Positions 45,701-53,651 of a DNA stretch of 64,000 bases are shown piece by piece (the first letter of the stretch is position 1; every line of letters begins with the position of its first letter). A model generated the notes under the pieces. The model was not told where the DNA came from. It searched no databases and saw only the letters and a program-made list of their open reading frames with translations. The stretch comes from Bacteroidales bacterium (GTDB taxonomy: Bacteria > Bacteroidota > Bacteroidia > Bacteroidales > UBA932), in NCBI GenBank assembly GCA_024402115.1, contig JAKSJQ010000007.1, positions 1 to 64,000 on the forward strand. Direction: 5' to 3'. The position numbers and the translations under genes were made by a program.

Positions 45701-46544
45701 TCGCTGCGCAGTCGCCAGTCACGTAACCCTTCATACCGTAGGTCCTGCGGGCGATGGTGTCAAGATAGAGCTCGCTGGCTGAGGTAGGGACGTGGTTTAC
45801 TGCGTTGTAAGATGACATGATTGAAGGGAGGTTGTCATTCTCGATGAGCTCCTTGTAAGGATAGAGATAGAACTCCCTCATGTCGCGGCTGTCCATGTTC
45901 GAACTGCTGACATGGCGGTCGAACTCGGAGTTGTTCGCGAAATAGTGCTTTGCGGTAGGTACTGCCTTCATGTAGGTCTCGTCGCTGCCCATGAGACCTC
46001 TTACGAAGCCGCTTGACATGGTGGCTGCGAGGAATGGATCCTCACCGTAAGACTCTCCTGTACGACCCCATCTTGGGTCACGGATAGGCTCTACCACCGG
46101 TGACCAGAAGGTGAGGCCCTTGGTGCCGGTCTGGAAGATTGCACGTGCCTCGTCTGCGATTACGGATGCCTCGAGCTCGAGGAGCTCAGGATCCCATGAT
46201 GAGCCGAGAGCGACGCTGCCTGGGAATGATGTAGGGCCCTGAAGACCCACTGATGGATTGGCTCCGGAGAGGACTCCGTGAAGAGCCTCGCTCCATACGT
46301 TGTACTGCTTGATGCCAAGCCTTGGAACGGCAGCCATGTTGTTGCCGAGAAGACTCTCCTTCTCCTCAAGGGTGAGACGTGACACGAGGTCGACGGCTCT
46401 TTCCTCGAACGTGTAGTTCGTGTTGAGGTAGATCGGCGTGGTCTTGGTGACCTTCTTGTCAGCCGGTACGAATGCTACCGAGGCTGCGAGGGCGAGAGCT
46501 GCGGAAGCCGCGATGCCAGCCCTGAGAACTGATCTTTTTTTCAT
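42702..46544 (-). CDS. Multidomain GH3 glycosidase, probable beta-xylosidase
   Basis: 1280 residues, far longer than ordinary GH3 enzymes (about 750-860). Order: signal peptide (about 1-27); GH3 catalytic TIM barrel (about 45-340) with WSEALHGV, KHYFANNSE, SYNAVNHVP and the nucleophile Asp278 in VTGDCAAI, the beta-xylosidase-type form; GH3 C domain from about 370, interrupted by a CBM6-like insertion (about 465-600: TQYSFSSEGITVG...GPQTLYLVYKAP); the rest of the C domain and a fibronectin-like domain; a BIG2 domain (VRYISSNPNVASVDANGLVTAKSMGVATI); and a C-terminal concanavalin-like domain of the DUF1349/GH43-C2 type (DDFNGAALGKTWNVVRKN...). Operon with the two small exported proteins. Confidence 0.88.
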   Translation of the reverse strand: MKKRSVLRAGIAASAALALAASVAFVPADKKVTKTTPIYLNTNYTFEERAVDLVSRLTLEEKESLLGNNMAAVPRLGIKQYNVWSEALHGVLSGANPSVGLQGPTSFPGSVALGSSWDPELLELEASVIADEARAIFQTGTKGLTFWSPVVEPIRDPRWGRTGESYGEDPFLAATMSSGFVRGLMGSDETYMKAVPTAKHYFANNSEFDRHVSSSNMDSRDMREFYLYPYKELIENDNLPSIMSSYNAVNHVPTSASELYLDTIARRTYGMKGYVTGDCAAIEDIYTGHYYVETAEEATAAGLKAGVDSDCGSVYQRFAISAFEKGLITMADIDRALVNMFTVRMRTGEFDPESMVPYTKYPASVVNSERSQAIAEEVATRTPVLLKNTVPAGFANKALPIDVNAIKSIAIIGPQADDVELGPYSGRPEESSKTTPYQGFTKYIADKGLDIDLTLASGGSTKSKSNLLYVAYFELAKPDGTVTRQDATQYSFSSEGITVGSGMGDEEQVRSIDDGSWTAYENIDLMNVEQITIGLNIPTEGGIVEVRVGSPEGNLISTIEATKASGKRVGGVYGASMPLEAKVNKLGYNGPQTLYLVYKAPEDEEIDPAVIKAAKESDVAIVFVGTDENTATEEADRLTLLLPGNQVKLIQAVAAVNKNTVVVMQTLGCVEVEEFKNLENVSAILWTGYNGQAQGAAIPKVLFGDVTPGGKLNATWYKSVNDLPAITDYTLRANDGKNGRTLWYFTKPVSYEFGYGISYTTFEYSNFEISKTAITPDDKITISVDVTNTGSYDGDEVVQIYMTTPDSPASLQRPFKRLKGFQRVTIPVGQTKTVDIDIDCADLWFWDMDKDCITYDSGRYVFEVGSSSKDIRGTVTANMNGKSFKPALKVVVADCGVSVMRAGQTAQTKVTGSLTDDSFTDITKAKVRYISSNPNVASVDANGLVTAKSMGVATITARVTVDGKTVSGSYAIKVNPELALASLTVDGKSILKSGVNQYSIVRKASAKAPVVKATAKDPKLEVVVKQASSVPGTAIVKVIDNVTCDESEYAVCFGVKGVSDDFNGAALGKTWNVVRKNASALSVKNGALNITTAKGDLTLANNNAENLVLQSANSDWTIETKLSTSATPGNPGQNAGLVAYEDDDNFVKLVYANMSFGRGMRMPEAGAPATGSVQLVAEDNGNNKTTIAVNLDSAADVIYLRLVKKGISYTASYSLDGKTYTKLGETEVLLKDIQAGVMATDGVRNAAMMRMPRGVTGMNMEDAAPITASFDSFKITTSLK

Positions 46545-46615
46545 GGTGTGGTTATAATGTAAACTGGTTTTGTGCTAATCAGCTATTTTAGCAATTAAAG
46601 ATAATGATAGATATG

Positions 46616-46646
46616 AAAAAAGCCAACATCCTGAAAGGATGCCGGC
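46616..46646 (-). terminator. Terminator after the DUF1232 gene
   Basis: On the minus strand a 10-bp stem (46637-46646 with 46622-46631, two G-T pairs), 5-nt loop, then six T. Confidence 0.85.
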
Positions 46647-46714
46647 ATATTTTGGGGTCAAAACGAAGATATTTGGGCTTTATTTGAAGAACATGAATCG
46701 AAATTCATACTCTT

Positions 46715-47113
46715 CTACTGCTCGTCGATGGTATCATCTATGATGATTTCGGCCTCGTCGAAGTCTCCAATCAGCTCTCGCAGCTTGGCTTTCGCCTGCA
46801 TCTTGATCTCCGGGGTTATGTTCCTCATGACCTTGTAGATTGCGATCGTCAGCGCGGCTATGTCATCCACGTATCCTGCCGCAGGAATGAAGTCCGGGAT
46901 GAGGTCGGCAGGGAAGATAAGGTAGCCCAGGGCTCCTACTATCATCGCCCTTTCCTTGTTGGTCACTCCCTCGCTCTGCCATGCATAGAAAAGAAGGAGG
47001 GCCATGTACATGGTCTTCGCTCCCAGCTTCTTCGCATGCTTCATAAGCTTCTTCCAGAAAGATCCGTCGGAATAGTGCTTTCCGTATTTTTCTATGTCTT
47101 CGGGCCAGTTCAT
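46715..47113 (-). CDS. DUF1232 (YkvA-type) membrane protein
   Basis: 132 residues. The DUF1232 core ALGYLIFPADLIPDFIPAAGYVDDIAALTIAIY is fully recognisable, with flanking amphipathic helices. Small inner-membrane protein of unknown function, common in bacteria. Monocistronic, divergent from the AraC regulator, with 42 bp between starts. Confidence 0.88.
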   Translation of the reverse strand: MNWPEDIEKYGKHYSDGSFWKKLMKHAKKLGAKTMYMALLLFYAWQSEGVTNKERAMIVGALGYLIFPADLIPDFIPAAGYVDDIAALTIAIYKVMRNITPEIKMQAKAKLRELIGDFDEAEIIIDDTIDEQ

Positions 47114-47139
47114 AGGGCAAATATATGGGAAAAAGTTCG

Positions 47140-47147
47140 TAAATTTG
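47140..47147 (+). promoter_or_regulatory. -7 promoter element for the AraC-type regulator
   Basis: TAAATTTG, full consensus, 8 bp before the ATG at 47156. Confidence 0.45.
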
Positions 47148-47155
47148 TTTCTGTA

Positions 47156-48064
47156 ATGAAAAAGATAACCGCACTTCTTTTCGCCTTCTTCCTGGCTGTC
47201 TCTTCAGCCTGGGGCTTCGTCCTTGACCGGGAACTCCTGGAGCAGGGCAAGTCCTATTATGAAGCCGGTGAGTACCAGGAAGCCATCGAGACTCTCAAGG
47301 AGTTCGTGTCGAAGGCCGGAACGCCGAGCGAGGACCTCAACGTGAAGTTCGAGGGCCACTTCTATCTTGCGCTCAGCTACCGTGCGATGGGGGACTGGGA
47401 TACTTCGAAGAAATGGTTCATCTCGATCTACCGCGTGCTGAACAAGTGGGGAACGCCGGATGACATGAAGCGCTGGTCGGAGCGCATCGTTCCGGAGATA
47501 CATGTCATGGCGGAGCTGCGCGAGCAGGAAAGAGCGCGACAGGAGGCCGAGAAGCACAATCAACGTGTGATCATGGTACTCTTTGCCGTGATATTTGCGT
47601 TGGTGCTGATCGCGCTGGCGTCCGTTTCCTATGTGCTGGCTAAGCTCGGCAAGGCTAACCGACAGCTCGTGCTCAAGAGTCAGCAGATAGTCGAGAACAA
47701 GGCTCATGTGAGGAATGTCGACGAGGACGACGATCTCGGCAAAAAGATAATCGCATACATGCAGAGTGAAAAGCCATATCTGAATCCGGATTTCTCCCTC
47801 GAGCTTCTCACCGAGGCCCTTGGAGTTAACCGTACCTATGTCTCCTCTGCCGTGGGCAGGCTTGCTCCAAATTTCAGGGCTTTCCTCAATTCTTACAGGA
47901 TAGCGGAGGCCGTCAGCATGCTCAAGGAAAATCCGGACAGCAAACTCGACGACATATCTTCGATCTGCGGCTTCAGCAACAGCCGCACTTTCTACAACGC
48001 ATTCAAGTCTTATACAGGCCTTACTCCTTCCGAGTACAAAAGGTCGCTTAATCTCATCAAGTAG
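47156..48064 (+). CDS. Membrane-bound AraC-type regulator with periplasmic TPR domain
   Basis: 302 residues from 47156. Signal/anchor at 1-20, TPR-like helices at about 24-115 (GKSYYEAGEYQEAIETLKEFV, HFYLALSYRAMGDWDTSKKWF), a charged coiled coil at 118-136, one membrane segment at 138-162, then an AraC DNA-binding domain at about 200-302 with both helix-turn-helix motifs (LELLTEALGVNRTYVSSAVGR and LDDISSICGFSNSRTFYNAFKSYTGLTPSEYKR). It looks like a one-component version of the TPR kinases nearby: periplasmic input, direct cytoplasmic DNA output. Target unknown; it abuts the topoisomerase fusion gene. Confidence 0.88.
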   Translation: MKKITALLFAFFLAVSSAWGFVLDRELLEQGKSYYEAGEYQEAIETLKEFVSKAGTPSEDLNVKFEGHFYLALSYRAMGDWDTSKKWFISIYRVLNKWGTPDDMKRWSERIVPEIHVMAELREQERARQEAEKHNQRVIMVLFAVIFALVLIALASVSYVLAKLGKANRQLVLKSQQIVENKAHVRNVDEDDDLGKKIIAYMQSEKPYLNPDFSLELLTEALGVNRTYVSSAVGRLAPNFRAFLNSYRIAEAVSMLKENPDSKLDDISSICGFSNSRTFYNAFKSYTGLTPSEYKRSLNLIK

Positions 48065-50926
48065 ATGGTCGTCATCATTGCAGAGAAACCGTCAGTGGCG
48101 AGGGAACTTGCGCACATCGTGGGCGCGAACAGGAGAGAGGATGGATTCATTTCCGGAAACGGATACTGCGTGACATGGGCCTTTGGCCATCTTGTGCAGA
48201 TAACGGCGCCCGAATCGGATGTCCCGTGGAGGGCTGAGAACCTCCCAGTGATGCCTCCGGCCTTCCTGCTCCAGCCAGGACAGACTACCGGCGCGGACGG
48301 TAAAAAGAAGGCCGACGACGGATATGTACATCAGCTGGAGGTGATACGCAAGCTTTTCGACGAATGTGACTACATCATAAATGCTGGTGATGCCGGCCGC
48401 GAGGGTGAGCTCATCCAGAGGTACATATATGCATATGTCGGCTGTACAAAGCCGGTGAAGAGGCTTTGGATTTCATCCTTGACCGACAAGGCGATACGAG
48501 AAGGACTGGATAATCTCCATGAGAATTCCGAGTTCGACACCCTCTATGCCGCCGGAAAGGCACGCAGTGAGGCTGACTGGCTTGTCGGCATCAATGCCAC
48601 AAGGGCGTTGTCGATAGTCGCAGGCAGGGGCGTCCGTTCACTCGGAAGGGTGCAGACTCCGACCCTTGCGATGGTATGCAAGCGCTATCTGGAGAATCGC
48701 GATTTCGTGCCCCAGACCTTCTGGAATATCAGGATCACTGCCACTCGCGACGGAATCGAGTTCAAGGCCGTGACCAAGGACCGCTTCCTCGAGAAGGAGA
48801 AGGTGGATGCTGCAGTGGAGAAAGTGAAGGAGCTGGGCTCGCTCACCGTCACGAAGATGGAAAAGAAGGACAAGTCGCTTGCTCCTCCGTACCTTCATGA
48901 CCTTACTTCCCTTCAGAAAGAGGCTAACAAGAGATATAACATGTCCGCGCAGGATACTTTGGATACCGCGCAGAGGCTCTACGAGAAGAAAGTCCTGACA
49001 TATCCGCGTACCGGCTCGAAGTTCGTACCGGACGATGTGTTTGCAACTCTGCCATCACTGATCCGTCTCCAGAACGCACATCCGCGCTTCGGTGCTGTGG
49101 CGTCCGGGCTGGAAGGTAAGCCCTTGAACCGACGGAGCGTGGACGCCACCAAGGTCACTGACCACCATGCCCTTCTTCCGACCGAAGTCCTCCCGCAGGG
49201 CTTGTCGGATACTGAGCAGAAGGTATATGATCTCGTGCTTGCGAGACTGCTCGAGTCTGTTTCTCCGAAGTGTGATATGATCTCGACCAGCGCAGAGCTC
49301 GTCGCCGATGACATCGTATTCTCAGCCAGGGGCAACATAGTCGTGAATCCAGGCTGGAAGGCCGTGCTGAACGACAAGGCCGACAAGAAGAAGGAAGGGG
49401 AGGAGGAAGAACAGGATCTGCCTCCGTTCGTGGTCGGAGATGTGACTCCGGTCACCGCTGTCGAATGTACCGAAGGCAAGACCAAACCTAAGCCTCTCCA
49501 TACTGAAGCCACGCTCCTCGAAGCGATGGAGCATGCGGGAAAGGAGGTCGAGGACGATGACCTGAAGAGCGCGATCAAGGACGTGGGAATAGGAACTCCG
49601 GCGACCAGGGCAGGCGAGATAGAGACCATACTCAAGCGCGGCTACGTCACCCGTCAGGGCAAGGCTCTTGTGCCGAGCTCCATCGGATTGGCAATCTACG
49701 AGTCCGTGAAGGACAAGTATATAGCCAATGTCGAGATGACAGGAAGGTGGGAAACATCGCTGGCAAAGATCGTTGACGGGGCAGTCTCTCCAGCGGCTTT
49801 CGACGAGTCCATCAGACGCTATGTACAGGCGCTTACCTCAGAGATACTCTCCATCGACGACGTCTCCCTGAAGGCTGCCGCGATGGCGGAGGCTGAACCA
49901 GACGCGATCAAGTGCCCATGCTGCGGCGGACCGATGAAGGTGTGGGACAACAATGTCAAGTGCAAGGTCTGCGGACATTCTCTCTGGAGAACCGTGGCAG
50001 GTAAGCTCCTTTCTGAGGCGACGATGAAGAAACTCATCACCACCGGACGCACGCAGGTGCTCAAGGGCTTCAAGTCGAAGCCCGGAAATGAGTTCGAGGC
50101 AGCGCTCAAGCTCGACGACGACAAGAGGATAGCCTTCGATTTCGAGAAGGTTGACGAAAAGAGAAAGATAATAGACAAGAATAAAATGGCAAAAGTAAGC
50201 ATCAAGACACCGAAAGGTGAGATCGTGGTAAGGCTCTACGACGAGACCCCATACCACAGGGACAACTTCATCCAGCTCGCAAAGCAGGGATACTACGATG
50301 GAACCCTCTTCCACAGGGTCATCAAGGATTTCATGGTCCAGGGTGGCGATCCTGACAGCAAGGGTGCAGCAAAGGGCGCTCGCCTGGGTTCAGGCGGTCC
50401 TGGCTATACTCTTCCAGCAGAGATCAATCCGGCTCTCTTCCACAAGAGAGGTGCTCTCGCAGCGGCAAGACTCGGCGACGAGGCCAATCAGGAGCGCAAG
50501 AGCAGCGGCTCACAGTTCTATATCGTATGGGGCCAGACCTATTCTGAGGGTCAGCTCGGACAGCTTGCACGTCAGATGGAGATGCAGGCGCAGCAGACCG
50601 TATTCAATTCGCTTGCAGCCGAGAGGCGTGAGCAGATTCTCGACATGAGACGCAACCGCGACCGCGCAGGCCTCTCAGCACTTCAGGACGAGCTCACCGC
50701 CATGACCCAGGCCATCGTGAAGGAGAAGGGCCTCGGCAAGCTCAGCCCAGAACAGAAGACCATATATTCGACCGTCGGTGGCACTCCTTTCCTTGACGGA
50801 CAGTACACCGTCTTCGGTGAAGTGGAGAGCGGACTCGAGGTAGTGGATGCAATCCAGAACGTCGCTACCGATGGCGCAGACCGTCCTGAGGAGGATATCA
50901 CCATGACCGTTACAGTAATTCAGTAA
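48065..50926 (+). CDS. topB: DNA topoisomerase III fused in frame to a cyclophilin-type PPIase
   Basis: 953 residues. Residues 1-707: complete type IA topoisomerase of the TopB kind - TOPRIM with EKPSVARELA and INAGDAGREGE, active Tyr313 in LTYPRTGSKF, GIGTPATRAG, and a C-terminal zinc ribbon (Cys617 onward, CPCCGGP...CKVCG) and a short repeat-type tail ending FDFEK. Residues 708-953: complete cyclophilin (MAKVSIKTPKGEIVVRLYDET, FHRVIKDFMVQGGDP, SSGSQFYIVWG, FGEVESGLEVVDAI) with the long insertion common in Bacteroidetes PPIases. The linker is only about 12 residues. The fusion places the PPIase at its natural start Met, so an internal start may also be used. Immediately after the AraC gene. 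Confidence 0.85.
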   Translation: MVVIIAEKPSVARELAHIVGANRREDGFISGNGYCVTWAFGHLVQITAPESDVPWRAENLPVMPPAFLLQPGQTTGADGKKKADDGYVHQLEVIRKLFDECDYIINAGDAGREGELIQRYIYAYVGCTKPVKRLWISSLTDKAIREGLDNLHENSEFDTLYAAGKARSEADWLVGINATRALSIVAGRGVRSLGRVQTPTLAMVCKRYLENRDFVPQTFWNIRITATRDGIEFKAVTKDRFLEKEKVDAAVEKVKELGSLTVTKMEKKDKSLAPPYLHDLTSLQKEANKRYNMSAQDTLDTAQRLYEKKVLTYPRTGSKFVPDDVFATLPSLIRLQNAHPRFGAVASGLEGKPLNRRSVDATKVTDHHALLPTEVLPQGLSDTEQKVYDLVLARLLESVSPKCDMISTSAELVADDIVFSARGNIVVNPGWKAVLNDKADKKKEGEEEEQDLPPFVVGDVTPVTAVECTEGKTKPKPLHTEATLLEAMEHAGKEVEDDDLKSAIKDVGIGTPATRAGEIETILKRGYVTRQGKALVPSSIGLAIYESVKDKYIANVEMTGRWETSLAKIVDGAVSPAAFDESIRRYVQALTSEILSIDDVSLKAAAMAEAEPDAIKCPCCGGPMKVWDNNVKCKVCGHSLWRTVAGKLLSEATMKKLITTGRTQVLKGFKSKPGNEFEAALKLDDDKRIAFDFEKVDEKRKIIDKNKMAKVSIKTPKGEIVVRLYDETPYHRDNFIQLAKQGYYDGTLFHRVIKDFMVQGGDPDSKGAAKGARLGSGGPGYTLPAEINPALFHKRGALAAARLGDEANQERKSSGSQFYIVWGQTYSEGQLGQLARQMEMQAQQTVFNSLAAERREQILDMRRNRDRAGLSALQDELTAMTQAIVKEKGLGKLSPEQKTIYSTVGGTPFLDGQYTVFGEVESGLEVVDAIQNVATDGADRPEEDITMTVTVIQ
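50186..50926 (+). other. Cyclophilin part and possible internal start within the topB fusion
   Basis: The ATG at 50186 starts a sequence that by itself is a full-length PPIase of 246 residues and is preceded by an A-rich stretch of the kind Bacteroidetes use for initiation. In the two other frames TAA lies at 50169 and at 50182-50184, so a one-base indel would turn the fusion into two ordinary adjacent genes. Confidence 0.6.
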
Positions 50927-50939
50927 GACCGGAAAGACT

Positions 50940-51929
50940 ATGAAATATACTAAGCTCGGAAATACGGACATCGAAGTCTCACGCATCTGCGTCGGATGCA
51001 TGTCTTTCGGACAGCCTTTCGAGGATTTCCTCCTCTGGACCCTTGACCAGCAGAAGTCCCAGGAGATGATCAGCCATGCCCTCGACCTCGGTGTCAACTT
51101 TTTCGATACCGCGAACTCCTATGCCCACGGAACAAGTGAGGAATACGTTGGTAGGTCGCTCAAGAATCTCGGCATCCCGAGGGATAAGGTAGTGCTTGCG
51201 ACCAAGGTCTATTTCAACGAGGGCTTCCTCTCGCGCAAGGCTATACTCCGCGAGGTTGAAGGATCGTTGAGGAGGCTCGACACGGACTACATCGACCTTT
51301 ACCAGATCCATCGCTACGATTTCGACACGCCTATCGAGGAGACCATGGAGACCCTCGATTCACTCGTGAAGGCGGGAAAGGTGCGTGCAATCGGCGCTTC
51401 GGCAATGTTTGGTTACCAGTTCCACAACATGCAGGTATGTGCAGAGAAGAACGGCTGGACCAAGTTCGAGACCATGCAGGACCACTACAACCTTCTCTAT
51501 CGCGAGGATGAGCACGAGCTCATACCTATATGCGAGCAGTACGGCGTGAGCCGCATTCCTTATTCTCCGCTCGCAGGAGGCCATCTCAGCCACACCGGAT
51601 GGGAGAGCGGCACCATGCGCAGCAAGACGGACATGACCATACGCGGAAAGTACGACCATGCGATGGAGAATGACCTCGAGATCATCGCAAGGGTGGACGA
51701 ACTCGCAAAGAGATACGGAGTCTCGATGTCGGAGATCGCGCTCAGCTGGCACATCAAGAGAGGGGTCGCAGCTCCTATCGTCGGAGCTTCGAAAATGCAC
51801 CATTTCGACGAGGCCGTGAGGGCCGTGGACTTCGAACTCAGCGATGCGGATGCAGCCTATCTCGAGGAGCCTTACCGCCCACACACCATTGTTGGCGCTC
51901 TGAAGGAGAATTTGGCAGAGGTTTTTTGA
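50940..51929 (+). CDS. Aldo/keto reductase
   Basis: 329 residues, NADPH-dependent (alpha/beta)8 oxidoreductase. N-terminal MKYTKLGNTDIEVSRICVGCMSFG, catalytic Asp and Tyr in NFFDTANSYAHGTSEEYVG, the Lys in LATKVYF, the His in YQIHRYDFDTP, and cofactor loop IVGASKMHHFDEAV. Closest to the YakC/YajO-type (AKR11-like) general reductases. Substrate unknown. 13 bp after the topB fusion, terminator follows. Confidence 0.9.
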   Translation: MKYTKLGNTDIEVSRICVGCMSFGQPFEDFLLWTLDQQKSQEMISHALDLGVNFFDTANSYAHGTSEEYVGRSLKNLGIPRDKVVLATKVYFNEGFLSRKAILREVEGSLRRLDTDYIDLYQIHRYDFDTPIEETMETLDSLVKAGKVRAIGASAMFGYQFHNMQVCAEKNGWTKFETMQDHYNLLYREDEHELIPICEQYGVSRIPYSPLAGGHLSHTGWESGTMRSKTDMTIRGKYDHAMENDLEIIARVDELAKRYGVSMSEIALSWHIKRGVAAPIVGASKMHHFDEAVRAVDFELSDADAAYLEEPYRPHTIVGALKENLAEVF

Positions 51930-51955
51930 TTTGTGTAAGGAATTGTGAAAACAAT

Positions 51956-51986
51956 AATGGCTTCCACGTGCTGTGGAGGCCATTTT
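51956..51986 (+). terminator. Terminator after the aldo/keto reductase
   Basis: AATGGC-TTCCAC pairs with GTGGA-GGCCATT with one bulge, then a run of T. Confidence 0.88.
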
Positions 51987-52029
51987 TGCTTTTAGCGGAA
52001 TATCATTGGGAAAACCGGAAATGTCAAAA

Positions 52030-52060
52030 TTTGCGAACATGAAGATATGCTCTACCTTCG
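52030..52060 (+). promoter_or_regulatory. Promoter for the lone receiver gene
   Basis: TTTG at 52030-52033, 19-bp spacer, TACCTTCG (one mismatch) at 52053-52060; 19 bp to the ATG. Confidence 0.55.
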
Positions 52061-52079
52061 CAATCGAAACATTATACCC

Positions 52080-52577
52080 ATGAATACAAACGCACAGAAC
52101 ACAAACAAGTCAGCTTTCCCGGATCTCAACGGAAAGCTCATACTTGCCGTCGATGATGTCAAGTTCAACACCGTACTTGTTGAGAAGATGCTTACTGCGT
52201 GCAACGCCAAGGTAGTAACACTTTCCAATGGCCAGTCGACCTTGGAATGGCTCAAGGTAAATAAGCCGGATCTCGTGATCCTCGACCTGCTCATGCCCGA
52301 CATCAGCGGCTATGACATACTTTCGGCAATCAAGTCAAATCCTGTCACAAGCGGGGTTCCTGTCCTTATCGCGAGCGCGTTCACTGCGCGCGAGAACCTC
52401 ATACAGGCACGTGACATGGGCGCGGTCGGCTACGTGAAGAAGCCTATCGTCATGTCCGAACTCTTCGAGCAGGTACGCTCGGTATTCTTCTCTGACGACG
52501 CGTCAGTGAAGGAGGGAATGGTCATCCCTCAGCTTCCGGAGAAAGTTATACCCGTTGCTCCGTCTTATGTAGGATGA
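52080..52577 (+). CDS. Stand-alone response-regulator receiver protein
   Basis: 165 residues from 52080: one receiver domain at about 18-140 with acidic pair in AVDDVKFN, phospho-acceptor Asp69 (VILDLLMPD), Ser/Thr switch in IASAFT and Lys121 (YVKKP). No output domain; a tail of about 25 residues (VKEGMVIPQLPEKVIPVAP). Of the CheY/DivK kind. It is the only receiver in the window, whereas three histidine kinases without fused receivers lie within 15 kb, so it is a candidate common target. Confidence 0.9.
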   Translation: MNTNAQNTNKSAFPDLNGKLILAVDDVKFNTVLVEKMLTACNAKVVTLSNGQSTLEWLKVNKPDLVILDLLMPDISGYDILSAIKSNPVTSGVPVLIASAFTARENLIQARDMGAVGYVKKPIVMSELFEQVRSVFFSDDASVKEGMVIPQLPEKVIPVAPSYVG

Positions 52578-52601
52578 TACTGATCGTTCTCCTTCTACTG
52601 T

Positions 52602-53558
52602 CTATTCTTCGCTCTTGCCTGGCTTTGCCCACTTGCGGTAGCGGGCCCATACATGGAGCCAGACTCTTGCAATCGAATCTACAGCGTCGCACATGATTGC
52701 GGCGCTGTTTTTTTCGAAATCCGCATATGAGTCGAGGGCCTTGAAAGCCTTCGCGTCGATGGTCTCTGGGTCCACGCTGTCCGGAAGCATGGCATGCGAA
52801 AGGAGATAGGAATACTCCGATACGGAGCTCATGTAGTCCCAGCAGTTGCTGTTCTTCGTGCCCCAGCTGTGGTTGTAGACCCTTGTCTTGAGGTCTTCCT
52901 CGACGGCCTTGATCAGCTCGGTCTCCTTTCCAGTGAGGAGCGGATAGCCCTCGGGATCGTAGCCGAACCTTTCGTTCTTGAGGTCTATCACGTATGATTT
53001 CTTCACAGCCTTGTCCCATTCGCTCTCGATATGACCATGGATGTTCTTTCCCTCGGAGAAAGACCTCGAATCGCAGTGGAGCGGCATGTGGCAGTCTGCA
53101 ATGTAGTGGCTGAGGATGAAGAACCTGATCGCGATATGGTTGCAGGAAGGGCTCACCGGACATCCCTTGTCCTCGGTCTTGAGCATCTTGAAGTCATCCA
53201 CGATGTCATGGCACACGGCCTCGCACCTGTCGGCAAGGTTGCCGCTCTCAATCTTGAATTCCCTGCCCATGAGAGGCGATTTCCTGACGAGGGTGGGAAG
53301 CACCATGGTTGCGGGAAGCTTCTTGAACTCCCTCTCTCCGCCTTCCGCTGCCGGGGTGTACTTGATGACGTGGCTGGTTGCCATGTCCTTGAAGACCTCG
53401 TCCGGATACCAGGCTCCCTCGACCACGAAATCGCGGTAGTCCTTGAACCATTTTACAAGTGAGGCGGCATCGTCCGCTAGCTGTTCGGTCGGCATTGCAG
53501 CATATTGCAATCTCTTCATGGCCATCATGGCCAGCCAGGCATGGGTGTATTTCTTCAT
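52602..53558 (-). CDS. S1/P1 nuclease or zinc phospholipase C-like protein
   Basis: 318 residues. Mostly helical with a His/Asp pattern resembling the tri-zinc S1/P1 nuclease-phospholipase C superfamily: THAWLAMMAMKRL at the N-terminus, FILSHYIADCHMPLHCD in the middle, and HGHIESEWDKAV. In secreted members a Trp at the mature N-terminus is a zinc ligand; here there is no signal peptide and the HAW motif is at residue 6, so zinc binding and secretion are uncertain. Single gene, convergent with the receiver gene. Confidence 0.7.
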   Translation of the reverse strand: MKKYTHAWLAMMAMKRLQYAAMPTEQLADDAASLVKWFKDYRDFVVEGAWYPDEVFKDMATSHVIKYTPAAEGGEREFKKLPATMVLPTLVRKSPLMGREFKIESGNLADRCEAVCHDIVDDFKMLKTEDKGCPVSPSCNHIAIRFFILSHYIADCHMPLHCDSRSFSEGKNIHGHIESEWDKAVKKSYVIDLKNERFGYDPEGYPLLTGKETELIKAVEEDLKTRVYNHSWGTKNSNCWDYMSSVSEYSYLLSHAMLPDSVDPETIDAKAFKALDSYADFEKNSAAIMCDAVDSIARVWLHVWARYRKWAKPGKSEE

Positions 53559-53651
53559 GGTAAAACTGTTTTTTCCTCGTAAAATTAGGAAAAAAGAATT
53601 AACTTTATTGCATCATTTGATTTTCAATAAGACAGTTATCATACATTTATC

